Part shown: positions 23,264-35,800 of the stretch, piece after piece
Numbering within the stretch: the first letter of the stretch is position 1
How the letters are laid out: every line of letters starts with the position of its first letter
Assembly: GCA_024345305.1 (NCBI GenBank)
Contig: BRON01000002.1
Span: 1,240,001-1,304,000 of the forward strand
Source: Mrakia gelida
Lineage: Eukaryota; Basidiomycota; Tremellomycetes; Cystofilobasidiales; Mrakiaceae
Direction of reading: 5' to 3'
DNA length: 64,000 nucleotides
The notes under the pieces: generated by a model
What the model was told of the DNA's origin: nothing
The model's input: the letters and a program-made list of their open reading frames with translations, nothing else
Databases searched by the model: none
Made by a program: the position numbers and the translations under genes

Positions 23264-25634
23264 TCACTCCTCCCCCTTCCTCTTCCTGCGCTCCCTCTCC
23301 TTCTCCAAACACTTCCCCACCTCAAATAACACCCCTTCCCCACCCCAGAACCCGACCATTCCCACCCCGACCGGCCAGCCATCCTCTCCTTCCCCAGCAG
23401 GCAAGCTCATCGCTGGCATCCCCGTCAAACTCGCCGGGACCGTCAACAGATCCTGAACGTACTCGTCCATCTCCTCCTCGGTCGAAGGACTTGTGGAAGT
23501 TGAAGAGGGGAGGAGGGAAGAAAGGAGAGGAGCTGATCGGATAGCGGAGGGGGTGAGGAGGAGGTCGACTCCCTTCGACGAGGGAGGGGTGGAGGAAGGG
23601 TGGAGGGCGGAGGCGTGTCGGAAGAGGGAGAGGTAGGATTTGGTGAGGTTTTGACGGAGAGTGAGGGAGGGGAGGTAGTAGGAGTTGTAAGCACTGCGCA
23701 AACGAGAAAGGGGGGTGAGAGTCAGTTGATGAACGAAACGCGAGGTAAAGGAGAGACGCGTCGAGTCGGGAGAGAGGGTTCGGATCGACTCGACGCGTGC
23801 TTTCGTCTTTGACGACAGGAAAGGGGGGAGAGAGAGGTCGGACTCACTCAGCGCTCAAAGCATAACTGCCCACCAGAACCCTCTTCTTCACCTCCCTTCC
23901 CATCCCTTCTCCTCTCGTCTGTTCCCAAACTCCCCTTCCGTCCCCGCCACCGACGACGGCGACCTCTCCCTCCTTCCTCTTGTCCTCACCAGCCCTGAGC
24001 CCGTACCGTATCCCATCGAACCTCGCAAGGTTACTGCATGCTTCGGCTGAGGCGATGATGTAGTAGGCTGAGAGAGCGTGTTTCGCGAGGGGAGTCGAGA
24101 CGGAGTGGAGGGTCGCGCCGAGGTCTTGGAGGAGGGAGAGGTTTCGAGTGAGAGGTGGGAGGGAACAGGGGGAGAGTTCAGTGGGGAAGGATTCCTGGAG
24201 GGAGGGAAAACGGGTTCAGAGCGGTCAGGTTTCGCAAGAGAAAGGGAAGAAGAGGGGACAAAGGAGGACGAACAATCGGAACACCAACTCTCAGTCCGTC
24301 GAGTCGACCGTTCTTGAGATTCGGAAGCAGCTCCAGGCACTTCCTCGAGATCTCGTTGGCCTTGAGACGTGTTTCGGAAGTCGCGGAGGTGGGGTCTTTG
24401 GGATCGGGTAGGGAAAGAACGTCTAGAAGGCGAGAAGAAAGTGAAGTGAGCGGTCTGCTTCATTTCGCTGCCCTCGAGTCGAAACGTTGGAAACGAACGA
24501 ACCGAATACACGCTCAACCGAAGATACATCTCGAGCCATGACTCCTACCGTATCGAGCGTGTCGGCGTAGGAAATCAGACCCCATCTGGATCAAAACGAC
24601 GCGTCGAAGAAGGAGAACGAACGAGTTAGCTCAGGCGCGAGTTCCAGAGGAGCGAAGAACGAAACGAACCTCGATATCAGCCCATACGAAGGTTTCAGTC
24701 CTACAATCCCACAATACGAAGCAGGAAGTCTCGTCGATCCTCCCGTATCGGTTCCCAAAGCCCTACGAAACGAACGCAAGACTCGTCAGCGACACTCCCT
24801 CCCTCCACACTTCAAAAGCTGCAGACAGATCTGTACTCACGCCCAAGCCATCCCGCCAGCCACAGCAGCTGCACTACCTCCACTACTTCCACCACAACTT
24901 CTCTGCTCTCGCGCTCGCCAGTCCTTGGGTTCGACGCTGGCAGCGACGAAAGGGTTGATGGGCGGAGACTCGAGCGAAGCAGGGATGTGAACGTTGTGGG
25001 AACCCATCCCGAACTCGTCGCAGGATGTTTTGCCGATGAGGTAGGCTCCAGCGTTGGAGAGGAGAGTCGTTGCCGTGGAGGAGTAAGGAGGGTGGAAGTC
25101 TGCGGACGACGACGGAGAAGAAGGGAAGGGGGGAGATGGACGAGTGAGCTTGAGCGCAACGAACGAGAACGAAGATGGGGCGAGGTGGGCGAAGATCGAG
25201 ACACGAAGAGAGCTGACCTTGTAATAAGCGAGATGAAGCTGTTGTAGGTAGAGAAGGTCCAGTGGCGAAGGTGTCCTTGACGGCGATGGGGAGGGAGGAA
25301 AGAGGATGGGCTGAGCTGGGAGGAAGGGTCGACGAGGAGGGCTCTAGAGGGAGCAGAACGATAGCGACAAGCGCGAAAGGCATGTTAGTCGAAAGGTTTC
25401 AGGAATGCACATCTATTGAGCTAGGTCTCGCTCGAGTCAAGCTCAGCATCCTGGAGTTCTACGACGAAGAGAAGACTCACGATCGTTGGTCCAAACGAAA
25501 GCGTGGACTCCTCCCTCTCCTCCCTCTCGATCTCGGATGTTCTCCTTCGCTTGCTGGATCGAAGGGTAGAAGGATGTCGAGCTGGTTCTCGTCTGAATAG
25601 CAGGTCCCAAGTTGAGTCTTCTTCTTTTGAACAT
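23264..25634 (-). CDS. HER2: Mitochondrial glutamyl-tRNA(Gln) amidotransferase subunit A (GatA)
   Basis: Amidase subunit that converts Glu-tRNA(Gln) to Gln-tRNA(Gln) in mitochondria, with GatB and GatF/C. The start at 25634 ([19 protein letters not shown]) gives a basic, Ser/Thr-rich N-terminus suited to mitochondrial import. The amidase signature is complete. The catalytic Lys is in [12 protein letters not shown], the cis-Ser in [15 protein letters not shown], and the nucleophile Ser in [26 protein letters not shown] (about 24690-24780). Later blocks are [36 protein letters not shown] and a C-terminal [24 protein letters not shown], ending at 23264. Several introns separate these, and two carry GACGCGTC (23755, 24598). 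A Gly/Lys-rich insert lies before the TRGEG block. It is divergent from ARG7, another mitochondrial enzyme. Confidence 0.93.
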
Positions 25635-25800
25635 GCTTGATCGTTGGAAGTTGAGAAGGAGGAGGTGTGAGCTCGAGCTTCCTTCCTTTCCTTCGCCCGC
25701 GGCTGACTCGACTTTCTTATCTTCCTTCTTTTTGAAAGCTCGCCTTCAACCATCAAACCACATCTTTCTCCCTCCCTTCCTTCTTCATCCTCTTCCCAGG
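25635..25800. promoter_or_regulatory. Compact divergent promoter, GatA / ARG7
   Basis: Only 166 bp separate the two starts. A possible 5' UTR intron for ARG7 is visible: GTGAGC near 25667, GGCTGACTC near 25702, then a pyrimidine tract. If real, the ARG7 transcript would start very close to the GatA start. Confidence 0.45.
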
Positions 25801-27670
25801 ATGTCCTCCCTTCGACTGTCCCTCTCTCGCTCGCCTCTGCTATCCCAGCTGGCTCGTCGTTCCTACGCAACTCCTCCTCCTCCCTCCGCCGCCATCGACA
25901 AGTCCTACCTCGTCCAGTCCTACCCTCCCTCCTCCTTCCCCAAAGGCTTCTCGTGCTCTTCCCTCCACTCTGGCATCAAGAAGAACCCCCTCGCTCTGGA
26001 CATGGGTCTCTTCCACTCCTCCCACTCCTCTAGCATCCCTTGCTCGGCGGCTGGAACCTTCACCAAGAACGCTTTCAAGGCCTCCCCGGTCGACGTCTCC
26101 ATCTCCGTCCTCCAATCCACCCGAGGTCGAGCTTCAACCCTCATCGTCAACAGTGGATGCGCCAACGCCGTCACAGGTTCCAAAGGAAGGAAGGACACCG
26201 ACCAGATCGTCTCGGAAGTCAACCAACTCGTCGGAGCGTCGAAGGAGGAGGGAGGAGGCAAGACGCTCATCGTCTCAACAGGAGTGATAGGTCAACTCCT
26301 CCCTATGGACAAAGTTCTTCCTTCCCTCCCGATCCTTCATTCCACCCTCGACTCCACCCCGGAAGCCTGGCTAGGTCTCGCCAAAGCATTCATGACCACC
26401 GACACCTTCCCCAAACTTCGAACCAGAACCATCCATCTCCCCAACGCCAACGTCGACGTTCGAATCGCTGGGATCGACAAGGGAGCAGGAATGATTCATC
26501 CTCATATGGGTCCTCCCTCTGCTGCTCCCTCCTCCGCTCCTCTTCACGGGACGTTGTTGGGGTTGATCGCAACGGACGCGGCTGTCGAGCCTGAGGCGCT
26601 CCAGAAGGCCTTGACGTACGCGGTCGATAGGAGTTTCAACGCTATCAGTGTGGATGGGGATATGAGCACGAACGATACCGTCGTGGCGTTCGCGAACGGG
26701 GCAAGTGGGATGGAGAAGGAGTTGGTGGAAGGGGAGGAGGATTGGGTCGTGTTCAGGGATGGGTTGACGGAGTTTGCGGAGGAGTTGGCCAAGTTGGTGG
26801 TTCGGGATGGGGAAGGAGCGACGAAGTTTGTTACGGTTACTGTTAAGGTGAGTAATGCTTTCGTTTTCTGACGGGGTTCGTGGGTTTGGGAGGGGAAGGA
26901 AGGGAGGAGGGAGGGAGGGAAGGAAGAGACGTTTCGACGCGCGCGACGGCCTTTTCTTTTCCTCTTCGGCCGCTGACTTCGACCCGTTCTGTGCTTGTAG
27001 GGAGCTCCCTCGTACGACCAAGCCAAAGCCATCGCCTCCCAAGTCTCCACTTCCTCCCTCGTCAAGACAGCCTTCTACGGAGAAGACGCCAACTGGGGTC
27101 GAATCCTTTGTGCCATGTTCGTCCAAACGCTTTTCTCTCCCTCCTTCCTTCTCCCTCCTCTTCTCTCCTCAACTCACACACACCTCTCCCTTTCTCGTGT
27201 CCGTTTGTCTTCCACAGCGGAGGAGTCTCCTCCCCTTCGTTCCCAGTCCTCTCCCTCTCGAAACTCCGAGTCGCCTTCCTCCCCACCGACGGATCGCCCG
27301 AGCTCCTCCTCCTCCTCAAGGGAGAACCCGTCGAGTTCTCCGAGGACCGAGCGAGTGAGATTCTCGCGATGGGAGATCTGGAGGTCGTGGTGGATGTGGG
27401 AGCCGGTGAGGAGGAGGCGAAGTACTGGACTTGTGATTTCAGTCATGTGAGTTTCGAGTGACGGTCTTTCCTCGACGAGTGAGCACAGGGTTCGAGAGAG
27501 AGAGGAGATGGAGTGCTGACTTTGGAAATACTCACTCTTGCGTCATTTTCGCAGGAGTACGTGACGATCAACGGATCTGTGAGTGTTTTCGAGACCTCTT
27601 CGCGTTTCGTTCTCCTCGCATTCCGCTCGCTGACTGACGTCCTTCTTTCGCCTTTCAGTACCGATCGTAA
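25801..27670 (+). CDS. ARG7: Mitochondrial ornithine acetyltransferase (ArgJ, glutamate N-acetyltransferase)
   Basis: Transfers acetyl from N-acetylornithine to glutamate in the mitochondrial arginine cycle. The start at 25801 gives a typical presequence ([23 protein letters not shown]). Family blocks are [42 protein letters not shown], and the autocatalytic cleavage site [11 protein letters not shown], where the Thr becomes the nucleophile of the beta chain. [17 protein letters not shown] and [16 protein letters not shown] follow. Five exons; the last two introns are short and the final exon adds only YRS before TAA (27668-27670). All catalytic residues I expect are present, so the enzyme should be active. 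Confidence 0.95.
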
Positions 27671-28094
27671 ACTCAAAATCGGCGTTAGCCGTCGTCGACG
27701 CCAGACGGGATTGGAATCGAACGAGGGACGGAGAAGAAGAAGGAGAAGGAAGGGAGACGTTTCGCGTCGAGCGCGTCGTTGTAGGTTAGTTCTCAGCCCT
27801 CACGTAGGGGCAGAGTATGCAGATTTACTATGTGCGTAGTGTTACTCGTAGGCTCTTGGCAAGATAGATCACTGCCGGCTGAGGGAAAACGGTGCGAGTG
27901 CGAGTGCGCGCACGACGTCGAGGTTGAGATCGAGACGCGTCTTCCTCTCTCGCTCCCTTCCTTTGCTCGCGAACGACAATGTCCAAAGCTCCTCTGGGAG
28001 CCACCGAGAGACCAGTCTTCATTTCAGAAAGCGCTCTTGCTCTCACTCGCTAAGCTTCTTGATTGAGAAACACTGAAAGTATCGATCTCAAAAC
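27671..28094. other. Convergent intergenic region, ARG7 / SYS1
   Basis: Two 3' ends meet here. GACGCGTC occurs at 27934-27941. A T-loop-like sequence near 27705-27725 was checked as a minus-strand tRNA and did not form matching stems. Nothing else is recognised. Confidence 0.4.
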
Positions 28095-29203
28095 TCAAAG
28101 CATCCCTCCCTCCTCCCTCCTCGCGTTCCCATTGCCACCATTGTTAATGCCTCCTGCTCCTCCCATCGTCCCCAGCTCTATCGTCTCCCCACCAGCACCA
28201 TCCCCACTCCCACCCAACCCATCTTCTCCCTCCCCTCCACCACCGCTCATCAACCTCTCCTCCTCATCACCCGGTTCACTCCCCGCTCCTCCTCCTCCCC
28301 AATCGCCAAAGCCTTCCCTCATCTCCCTCCCCACGCAAACCTGCTCCGCCCAAACCACCACCCCTAACGCTCCCGCACCCACCACGAGCCAGAAGAAGAG
28401 GGAGGTGGGGAAGGAGGCGGAGTAGTAGGTTGTGAGGAGGATGTGGACGCCGAAGAGGGTGAGGGTGTGGTCTAGGATGTGTGTTGGTCGGCGAATGAGG
28501 TGGTAGAGGTAGAGGACGCTACAGCAGCACAAGGGTCGAAGAAATAGAAGATAGCAAAGAGTTAGAGAGACGAAAGGAAGGGAGGTTGGTCGAGCTTGAC
28601 GGAACTCACTCAACAAGACAAGCTCCTCCCCAACCGACAGCAATGACCCACCCCCTCTTCGGATCGACCCTCCCATCCCACCCTCCTACCCATTCCTCTC
28701 CCTCCCCCCTGCTAGGTGCTCGTCCTGAACCCGACCCGAGCCCAGCATCGTCGTCCTCATCTGAAGTGACCTTCCTCCCTCCTGACCAGGCTCCTCCAAA
28801 CATCTCCATCCACGAGTGATGGGCTTGACTGGAAGCAGGAGGGTTGAACGTTGGACGACCTGCTAGTTCTCTCCAGTCCATGATGGTGGAGACGGTGGAG
28901 GGACCGCCTTGGTGAGCGAGGAAGGAGGGTTGCGTTAGGGTGAGGAGGAGGGGAGGGAGGAGGAGGGAGAGAGTGAGGTAGTGGAGGGATTGGAGGGAGA
29001 TGATCTGAGGCGAAGAAGGAGACGTTAGCGAGGTGAAGGAGGGAGCAGATGTCTGTATAGAGGCGAGCTCACTTGACAGATGATTCTGGTGAGAAAGGGG
29101 AGCAGGAGATGGTGAGCTTCGAGCTCGACGAGAGGAAGGCGGAAGGAAGGACGACGACGACGAACAAGATTGGATCCCATCCTTGGACCCTCCGTGAAGA
29201 CAT
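28095..29203 (-). CDS. SYS1: Golgi membrane protein Sys1
   Basis: Multi-pass Golgi protein that recruits the small GTPase Arl3 to the trans-Golgi. The start at 29203 reads MSSRRVQGWDPI and is spliced through two introns into LIICQIISLQSLHYLTLSLLLP, the first membrane segment with the family's W-D-P and H-Y-L-T signature. DWREL follows after the luminal loop. The later helices are WVIAVGWGGACLVEV, YLYHLIRRPTHILDHTLTLFGVHILLTTYY and FWLVVGAGALGVVVWAEQVCVGREM. A Ser/Asp/Gly-rich insert (about 28680-28830) and a long Gly/Glu-rich C-terminal tail make it longer than the yeast protein. The stop is at 28095. Confidence 0.88.
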
Positions 29204-29391
29204 GGCCGTTTGAAAATATGCTAGAGACTCAGATTCGACTCTCCAAAACGCGTCGCTCGAAAGTTTGCTGGCGAAAAAAAGGAAAGCGAGAGGGCTGCTG
29301 GTCGTTAAAGTCAACTCGTCCTCTCGAAATCGCTTCTGCTTTCGCTTCGTTCCGAGCTCGGTCCTTTCTCCCTCCAACCAGATCCACCAGG

Positions 29392-32300
29392 ATGGCTCCT
29401 CCCCCTCCACCCTCCATCTCAAGCTCCTCTCGAGTAGCTCACCGTCTCTTATCTAATCGACCACCCTCGTTATCTCCTCAACTCTCACCCTCCTCGTCGT
29501 CGTCAAGTTCCACACTTCCTCCATCGTTCCTCCTTCCCCGCAACCTCTACTCCTTCCTCCCATCATCGTCTTCCTCCCTCTCCCTTCGTTCCCCTCCTCC
29601 GCCTCTCTCGCCCTCCCTCCTCGCATGGAACGATACGAGGAGCGTCTTTTCTTCCTCGCCGCTCAGGATGGAGGATAAACCCCCGCCGCTGGAGATGGAG
29701 TGGTGGGATGAAGAGGAGGAGACTCCCCCGGCCAGCAGCGAGATGGGAGTCTCCACCGTCGAGGTGCAGGAGGTCGTTGTTGCGAAGAGGAACCCGTCGC
29801 TGGATTCGCTGATAGAGGAGGTGAAGGAGAAGAAGGTCCTTGTTGCTGTAGAGACGCAAAAGGAGGAGGGAACGTCTATGGATCGAGGTCAGTCGGGCTG
29901 AAGAGGAGGAGCGAGCGAGCGAATCAAGCTGACCTCGTTTCGTGTTTGCTTTGATGGTCTCGATTCTATAAAACCAGCTCCTCATCTTCGTCTACCACCT
30001 CACCTCCTCATAGCAGAGTCCCTTGAGACCGTAGAACCTGAAGGTGAGTGTTCTCCGGGGTCCAAACCTTCCCATCACTCGAGCTCACCCTCTCCTCCTC
30101 CCTCCCTCTCGTTCCTCCAGCCTCCTCAACGCCCGCCTATCTCACCCACAAGAAACCCTTCGTCTACGCTCCCTCTACCATCGCCGTCCCTGAGGAACTC
30201 CTCTTCCCTCCCGAGGTCGCAGCTCGTCTCAGATCAGAACGAGATCGACATCAGGACGCTTCGGTCGGAGAGGAGAACGAGACGGTCGATACGACTCCGA
30301 GAGTGCTGCTGCACAATTTGCCTGGGACGGCTCTACCTGTGGATGTACAGTTGCTGCTGTTGAGTGTGCTGGGCGAGGAGGGAGAGGAAGGAAGGAAGAG
30401 ATTGCCGAATTGTGAGTTTTGTATGGTTTGAGTCGACGCGTCGACGGAGTCACGGCTCGTCCTTTCGAGCTTTGTTCTACGCTCGTAGAGTTCGAAAACT
30501 GACACGGCTCGCGTTCATGATTGATTGTCTTGACAGTCACCTTCCTCACCTCCCCCAAAGCCCCCACCTCAACCCCTCGAATCGTCTCCATCCGGACCAC
30601 CTCCCTCGCACAACATCACACCCTCCTTCATTCCCTCTCCCACCCTTCCTCTCTTCCACTCTTCGCTCACTCTCTCTCCCACTTCGTCACCACCGCTTCC
30701 CTTCCCTCTTCCACCCCAAGCCAAAAGCTCGTAGGCGGGAACCTCGTCTGGACGACAGATCCAAATCCAGAGCGAACGGCGGGGAGTTTTGTCACCAACG
30801 ACGTGAAGGAGTTTGAGCTTCCTCCGGAAGAGGTGGTAGGGCCGTTGGAGGATCCGAGGGAGGAGTGGGAGAGGCCGAGGAGGGAGAGGAAGGAGTACGT
30901 GGATGAGCAGGGGAGGAGGCATCTGTTGTTGAGGGGAGTGAAGGCGCAGAAGTCGAATCGGAAGGAGGTGCAGAAGTTGTTGAGGAGGGAAGGGTTGTTG
31001 GTTACGTATCCAGGGGAGTCGAGGATTGCTAGTGAGTTGGCCAGCTCTCTTTTTTCCGTTCGTTGGGGTGGCGGAAGGGTGAGAACGAAGTCGCGTCGCG
31101 TCGAAGTCTCGAACTGAGCCACCTTCTCTTCTCTTTCTTGCCCTTTGTTTAGTTCGGTCCTTCACCCCAGAAGACCCCGAAGACGACTCAGTCATCCTTC
31201 ATATCATCATCGCTCCACCACCACCGTTTCGTCTTCCGTCGACCGACAACAACCCTTTCGTCTCTCGAGCGAACCCGGAACTCCCTCAGACCAGCAGGCT
31301 CTTTCGTCCCACCTCGACGATGTCGCAGCTGGAATTGGACTCGGACAGCATTCCCAGACTCGGAGGCAGACCTGTTTGGATCGCGGAGACGTCGAAGGAG
31401 GAGATCGAACAACTCGAGAGGTTGGAGGTCGAAGGGAGGGACGCTCAGCTGAGGAAGTCGTCCTTGTTGTCGAAGCAGAACCGAGACGCACACCCCTCCT
31501 CCTCGGTCAACTCGCACCGTCATTTTCCTGTCCTCGACGCTTCCTCCCAACAAACCATCGACATTAACCCTCCTCCCGTGTCCAATCCCTCTTCCTCCTC
31601 CTCCCTCTCCTTCCCCGAAGAACCCGTCCGCCCTCCACCTCCACCTCAAACCTTCGCAGACTTCTACAAACCCTCCTTCCAATCCTTTAAAGCCCTCCGT
31701 CTCTTCCAACTCCGCTCCAAGACCTCCAACCCTTCCTACCCAGGCTCAGGAAACGGATCCATCGCGTCCAACCTCCTCACGTCGTTCTTCCCCTCCCACC
31801 ACCCTTTCGCCAATTTCTTCCTCCCTACGGCCCTCTTCGGCTCGCCGTCCTCAAGAGCAGCGTCTTCGTCTTCGACAAGCTCGGCGGTGAGGATCCCAGG
31901 AGGTTACCATCAGATCTACAACGCTCTCCTCGTCCCGGATTTCGAACTCGATCCCTCCTCCTCCTCCTCCTCCTCCTCACCCACCCACCTCAACCCAACC
32001 TCCTCCTCCCCAAACCAATATTCTACCACCTCCAACCCATCCCCATCCCGCTCCCGATCCTGGCCCCTCCTCACGGACCCCCCTCAACCCCGAGAACGAA
32101 CCGTCTTCGTCGGAGGATTTCCCAACAACCTCACCCTCGGCGAACTTCGAATTTGGCTCACGCGTCGGTCGTTAGTTCTGGGGGACTGGACGGACTGCGT
32201 TCGGATCGTTCCGCTTCGAAGTAAACGGGACGACTGGAAGGGAGGAGGGGAGTTCCTCTTCGGGACGGGGAAGGAGAATGGGTATGCGAGACTGCCGGGA

Positions 32301-32674
32301 GGGAGGAAGACGATGGAGATGAAGGACTGGGTGGGGAAGAAGTGGTTTGAGACGGGGGGTGTTAGGTTGGAGAAGATGCAGTGAGTGGAGATGAAAGGAG
32401 ACGCGTGTTCAGTTTGGTTCGTTTCGTTTGTTCGCGAACTGACCCTTCCCCTCCCTTGTTTTGCGCTTCGTCTCTCAGTCAAATGGCAGACTTCGCCCTC
32501 GGAGAATTCCTCATCACCCTACCCACGGAAGCAGACGCTCAGCGAGTCGTACGAACGCTTGATCGATACGAGTTCCGTCCTGCGAGACTGGGGGACACCA
32601 TCTCTCACTCGGCGGTGTTTCCGTTGTCGGCGAGGATTGTACATACAGATCGGTTTGGGTTGGATCAGGTTTAG
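29392..32674 (+). CDS. Large RRM-like putative RNA-binding protein, possibly mitochondrial
   Basis: Seven exons joined in frame. The N-terminus (SSSSRVAHRLLSNRPPSL) is basic and hydroxylated without acidic residues for about 75 positions, which suggests mitochondrial import. Two RRM-like units are visible. The first is PRVLLHNLPGTALPVDVQLLL with FTFLTSPKAP after the intron at about 30414-30537. The second, C-terminal unit is RTVFVGGFPNNLTLGELRIWL, continuing after the last intron with LGEFLITLPTEADAQRVVRTLD. The middle is Ser/Pro-rich and contains a poly-Ser run encoded by (TCC)n at 31955-31978. A charged segment (REEWERPRRERKEYVDEQGRRH) precedes it. I do not recognise an orthologue by name. 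The stop is at 32672-32674. Confidence 0.65.
31955..31978. repeat. (TCC)n triplet run, poly-serine
   Basis: Eight serine codons in a row inside the RRM-like protein gene form a perfect triplet microsatellite. Confidence 0.7.
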
Positions 32675-32896
32675 TTTGGTCGGTTTGAAAGGTTTAGTGG
32701 CTGTTCGATCTTGACGATTTTTACGAGTTCGCTTTCGAGACCAAAAAGACGAAAGGCGAGCACGGGGAGTCTTTCAAGTTCTCTCTATGCTCGACTTCGA
32801 ACAGGGAAAGCAGGGAGGAGACAGGAAGACGATCAACACAACGGACATAAAAATCATGAAAGCGATCCGATCCTCGACGTCGACCCCTCGAGCTCC

Positions 32897-35800
32897 TCAG
32901 AGCTGTTTGGGAGAGTCGTGCACGGGCGAAACAGCTGGAGTCGCGAGGTCGTCCGCTCCCTGTTCAATGTAAACAGAAGAAAGCTCGTCAGATCGTGCTC
33001 TGCGTCGAAGAAAGAGGAGGGATGACATCTCGACTCACCTCTCCAAAGTACTCCCTGCTCGTCGCAGGAGGGATGAAAGGCTTGCCGGAGTCAGCAATGG
33101 CCTCCGAGAGGCTCGTGAGCTGAGGAGTACCCGCGACGCGAGGAGTGGTTGCCGGCGAGGGTCGTCGAGATCCAGGTCGGGGTCGGTGGGTGTCCACAGC
33201 GGGGATGGGGAGAGAGAATCTGAAACGAGGAAACGAAATCGACGCGTCAGAACGACGAGCTGGCTTTTTGTTTCGTCAATGGTCGATGAGCTCACCGTTC
33301 CTCGTCGCAGCCGTAAGCTTTGGGAGTGATCTTGATGAGAGTGTGCAGAGGGACGCTGATGTAGGGCAGTTGGTCCTGAGGGTAGCCGAGGAAGTAGGCG
33401 TAGCTGAAGGAGAGAGAAGACGGGCGGGAGGGTCAGTTCGGCTCGTTTCGACGGTTCGAGTATGAGAGATGAGGCTTACAGGCATCGAATGATAGCCTTG
33501 AGCGAAGAAGAGACGTAGGGAGAGGTTAGCGTCGGGGAGAGCGAGGTGATGGAGGGGAAGACGACGAAGAAGACGAACCTGATGACCGATAACAAGGATG
33601 TTCTCCTGCCTTTCCAGCTCCATGATGACGGGTTCCAGTCGAACGACGACGTCCCGATACGACTCTCCTCCTCGGTATCGGTAGTCGTACTTGTCCTGAG
33701 AACGCAAGGGATATGAAAGGGGACGGGTCAGCTTCGAATCGACGCGACGCGAGGAGTAAAGGGGAACGACGAACCGAGTCTGAAGGGGAAGGGAAGGGAG
33801 ACGAGGATGGAATAAGGTCAGCGGGAGGCTCTTTGAGAAGAGCGCGAAGGACGAGAAACTTACCTCGAGCCGCGTAATCTTCCGGGTATCGTTCCTGTAC
33901 AAACGAAAGCGACGCGAGTCAGACCCGATCTCCTCGAACGAAACGAACGCAAGACCACGAGAACTCACCTCGATCTCTTCGTAGGTCATTCCATCGCAAA
34001 CTCCTCCATCCAGCTCGTCCAAACTCTTCCAGGTCTTCTTCGGGTAGGGAAGGTGCTGAGCAGTTTGGATCGTTCGTCGCATCGTCGAAGTCCAGACCTG
34101 TCGACGAGACATGTTTGATCGAAGAGGAAGACGAAGGGTCAGCTTCAACTTCACAAGCCGGTGCGAGGAGAGTAGAGAAGAGTACTCACGGTCAACGGAG
34201 AATCTCCAACAGCGTCCAGGATGAGCGAAGGAAGCGCCTTCGCGTACATCTGACCTCGAGGCGACAGCTCAGCGTCTCCTCCGATCTTCCCTTGAACGTT
34301 GTACATCGACTCTCCGTGCTGAAAGCGATCAAGAGATAGAGTAGCGAGAGTCAGTACGCGTGTAAATCTCAGCATCTCGTGTTGAGAGAAAAAAAGACGC
34401 GTCCAAAACTCACCCTCGACAGGAAGATCGCTCTCGGCTTGAGATGCAGGTTCATCAAGTAGAACGCGACTCGACTCTCGAGGTAACCGTTGATCCTGTT
34501 GATGTGAACCGTCCTTCCGACGTTGACGACCTTGCAGTAGCTGAGATGAGGTTCCGAGACGGGCTCGTAGACGGATTCGTACTGAGCGATTCGCTTCCTG
34601 AAGTCGATCTCGGCAGCCTCCTTGGACATGTCCTTGTAGTCGGGATCTCCTGAGGAGACCTTGAGAGCGATGTTGGCGGCGATGACGGCTGGTTCATCGC
34701 AGACGGATTCGAGGAAGAGGAGGTGGAGGTTGGGTTCGAGCGAGACTCGAGCTTCGATCTTGGCTCTGCGAAGAGAAGAGCGAAGCGTAGAGGAGAGAAT
34801 CAGCAAGGGTGCGAGAAAAAGACCTTACAGCGACCAGGGTGTAACGAGAAAGGACGAACCGTCGTTCCTTCGTCGTGTTCGTCGCGTCTGAAGGTGAAGG
34901 CGAAGGGAGGAGACAATCAGCTTCCTCGCGACCTTCTTCGTCGCGCTCTCCTCGTATCAGTTCTCCAGGACTCACCCAGAATTCCAACGTTCCCCTCCCT
35001 CTTCAGCCACTTGATCAGACTCTCCAAGCTCTCCTCAGCGAGCGACTCCCTGACCGCCTTCGCGTCCGGATCCGAGTGATTGAAGTACGAGGCCGAGTGA
35101 TCTACCGTTCCTCTGCAGATAAGACGGAGCTTTTGTCAGAGGAGAGTTTCGACGATGACAGAGACGATGGCTCACTCACTCTGGGTAGTCGTTCCTAGCC
35201 TTGCGACGACGAAGCTGACCGACGTTGAACACCTTGACCTTGTACTCGAGCCACTGCGATGTCGAACGAAGGAGGGCGAGCAGGGTCAAATTCTAGCTCG
35301 ACTAGGAAACAGAAGAGACGAGCAGACTAACCTGAAGGTATCTCATGAGCTTGTTACTGAGGAAAGACTTCCCTCGAGCTGGCAGACCGACCTGAAGGCG
35401 TCGAGGAGACGAGGAGAAGGAAGAGAGATCTTGAGCTCCAGTCCGAAGCCATCGTCAGACGGAAGGAAGAACGAGACAGCTCACCATAGCAACAACAATC
35501 TTGGCCTCTGAATAGTCTGGTTTCTGAACTGCAAGATCGAACGAAGCGAGGTCAGAAAGAGGCGACGATCGGAGGGACGAAGAGCGAGTTCAGAAGGTCG
35601 ACGAAGGAGGGAGGGAAACGAGAGAGCTCACCCGTCATCCCAATCCCAGTGACCGAAGGAGCCCTCGTAGGAGCTCGAGAGTTCTTCCTGCTGAGCCTGG
35701 TGGTCGTATCGAGGTCGGTCAAGCTGATATCCCCAAAGAACGAGAAGAGATGAAGCCCTTATCAGCCCTCGAATCGGTCCGCCCTCCCCGTCTGACTCTC

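Noticed and set aside
27690..27760. Possible minus-strand tRNA (T-loop-like GTTCGATTC)
   Set aside because: The flanking bases do not pair into a T stem and no matching acceptor or D arm is visible.
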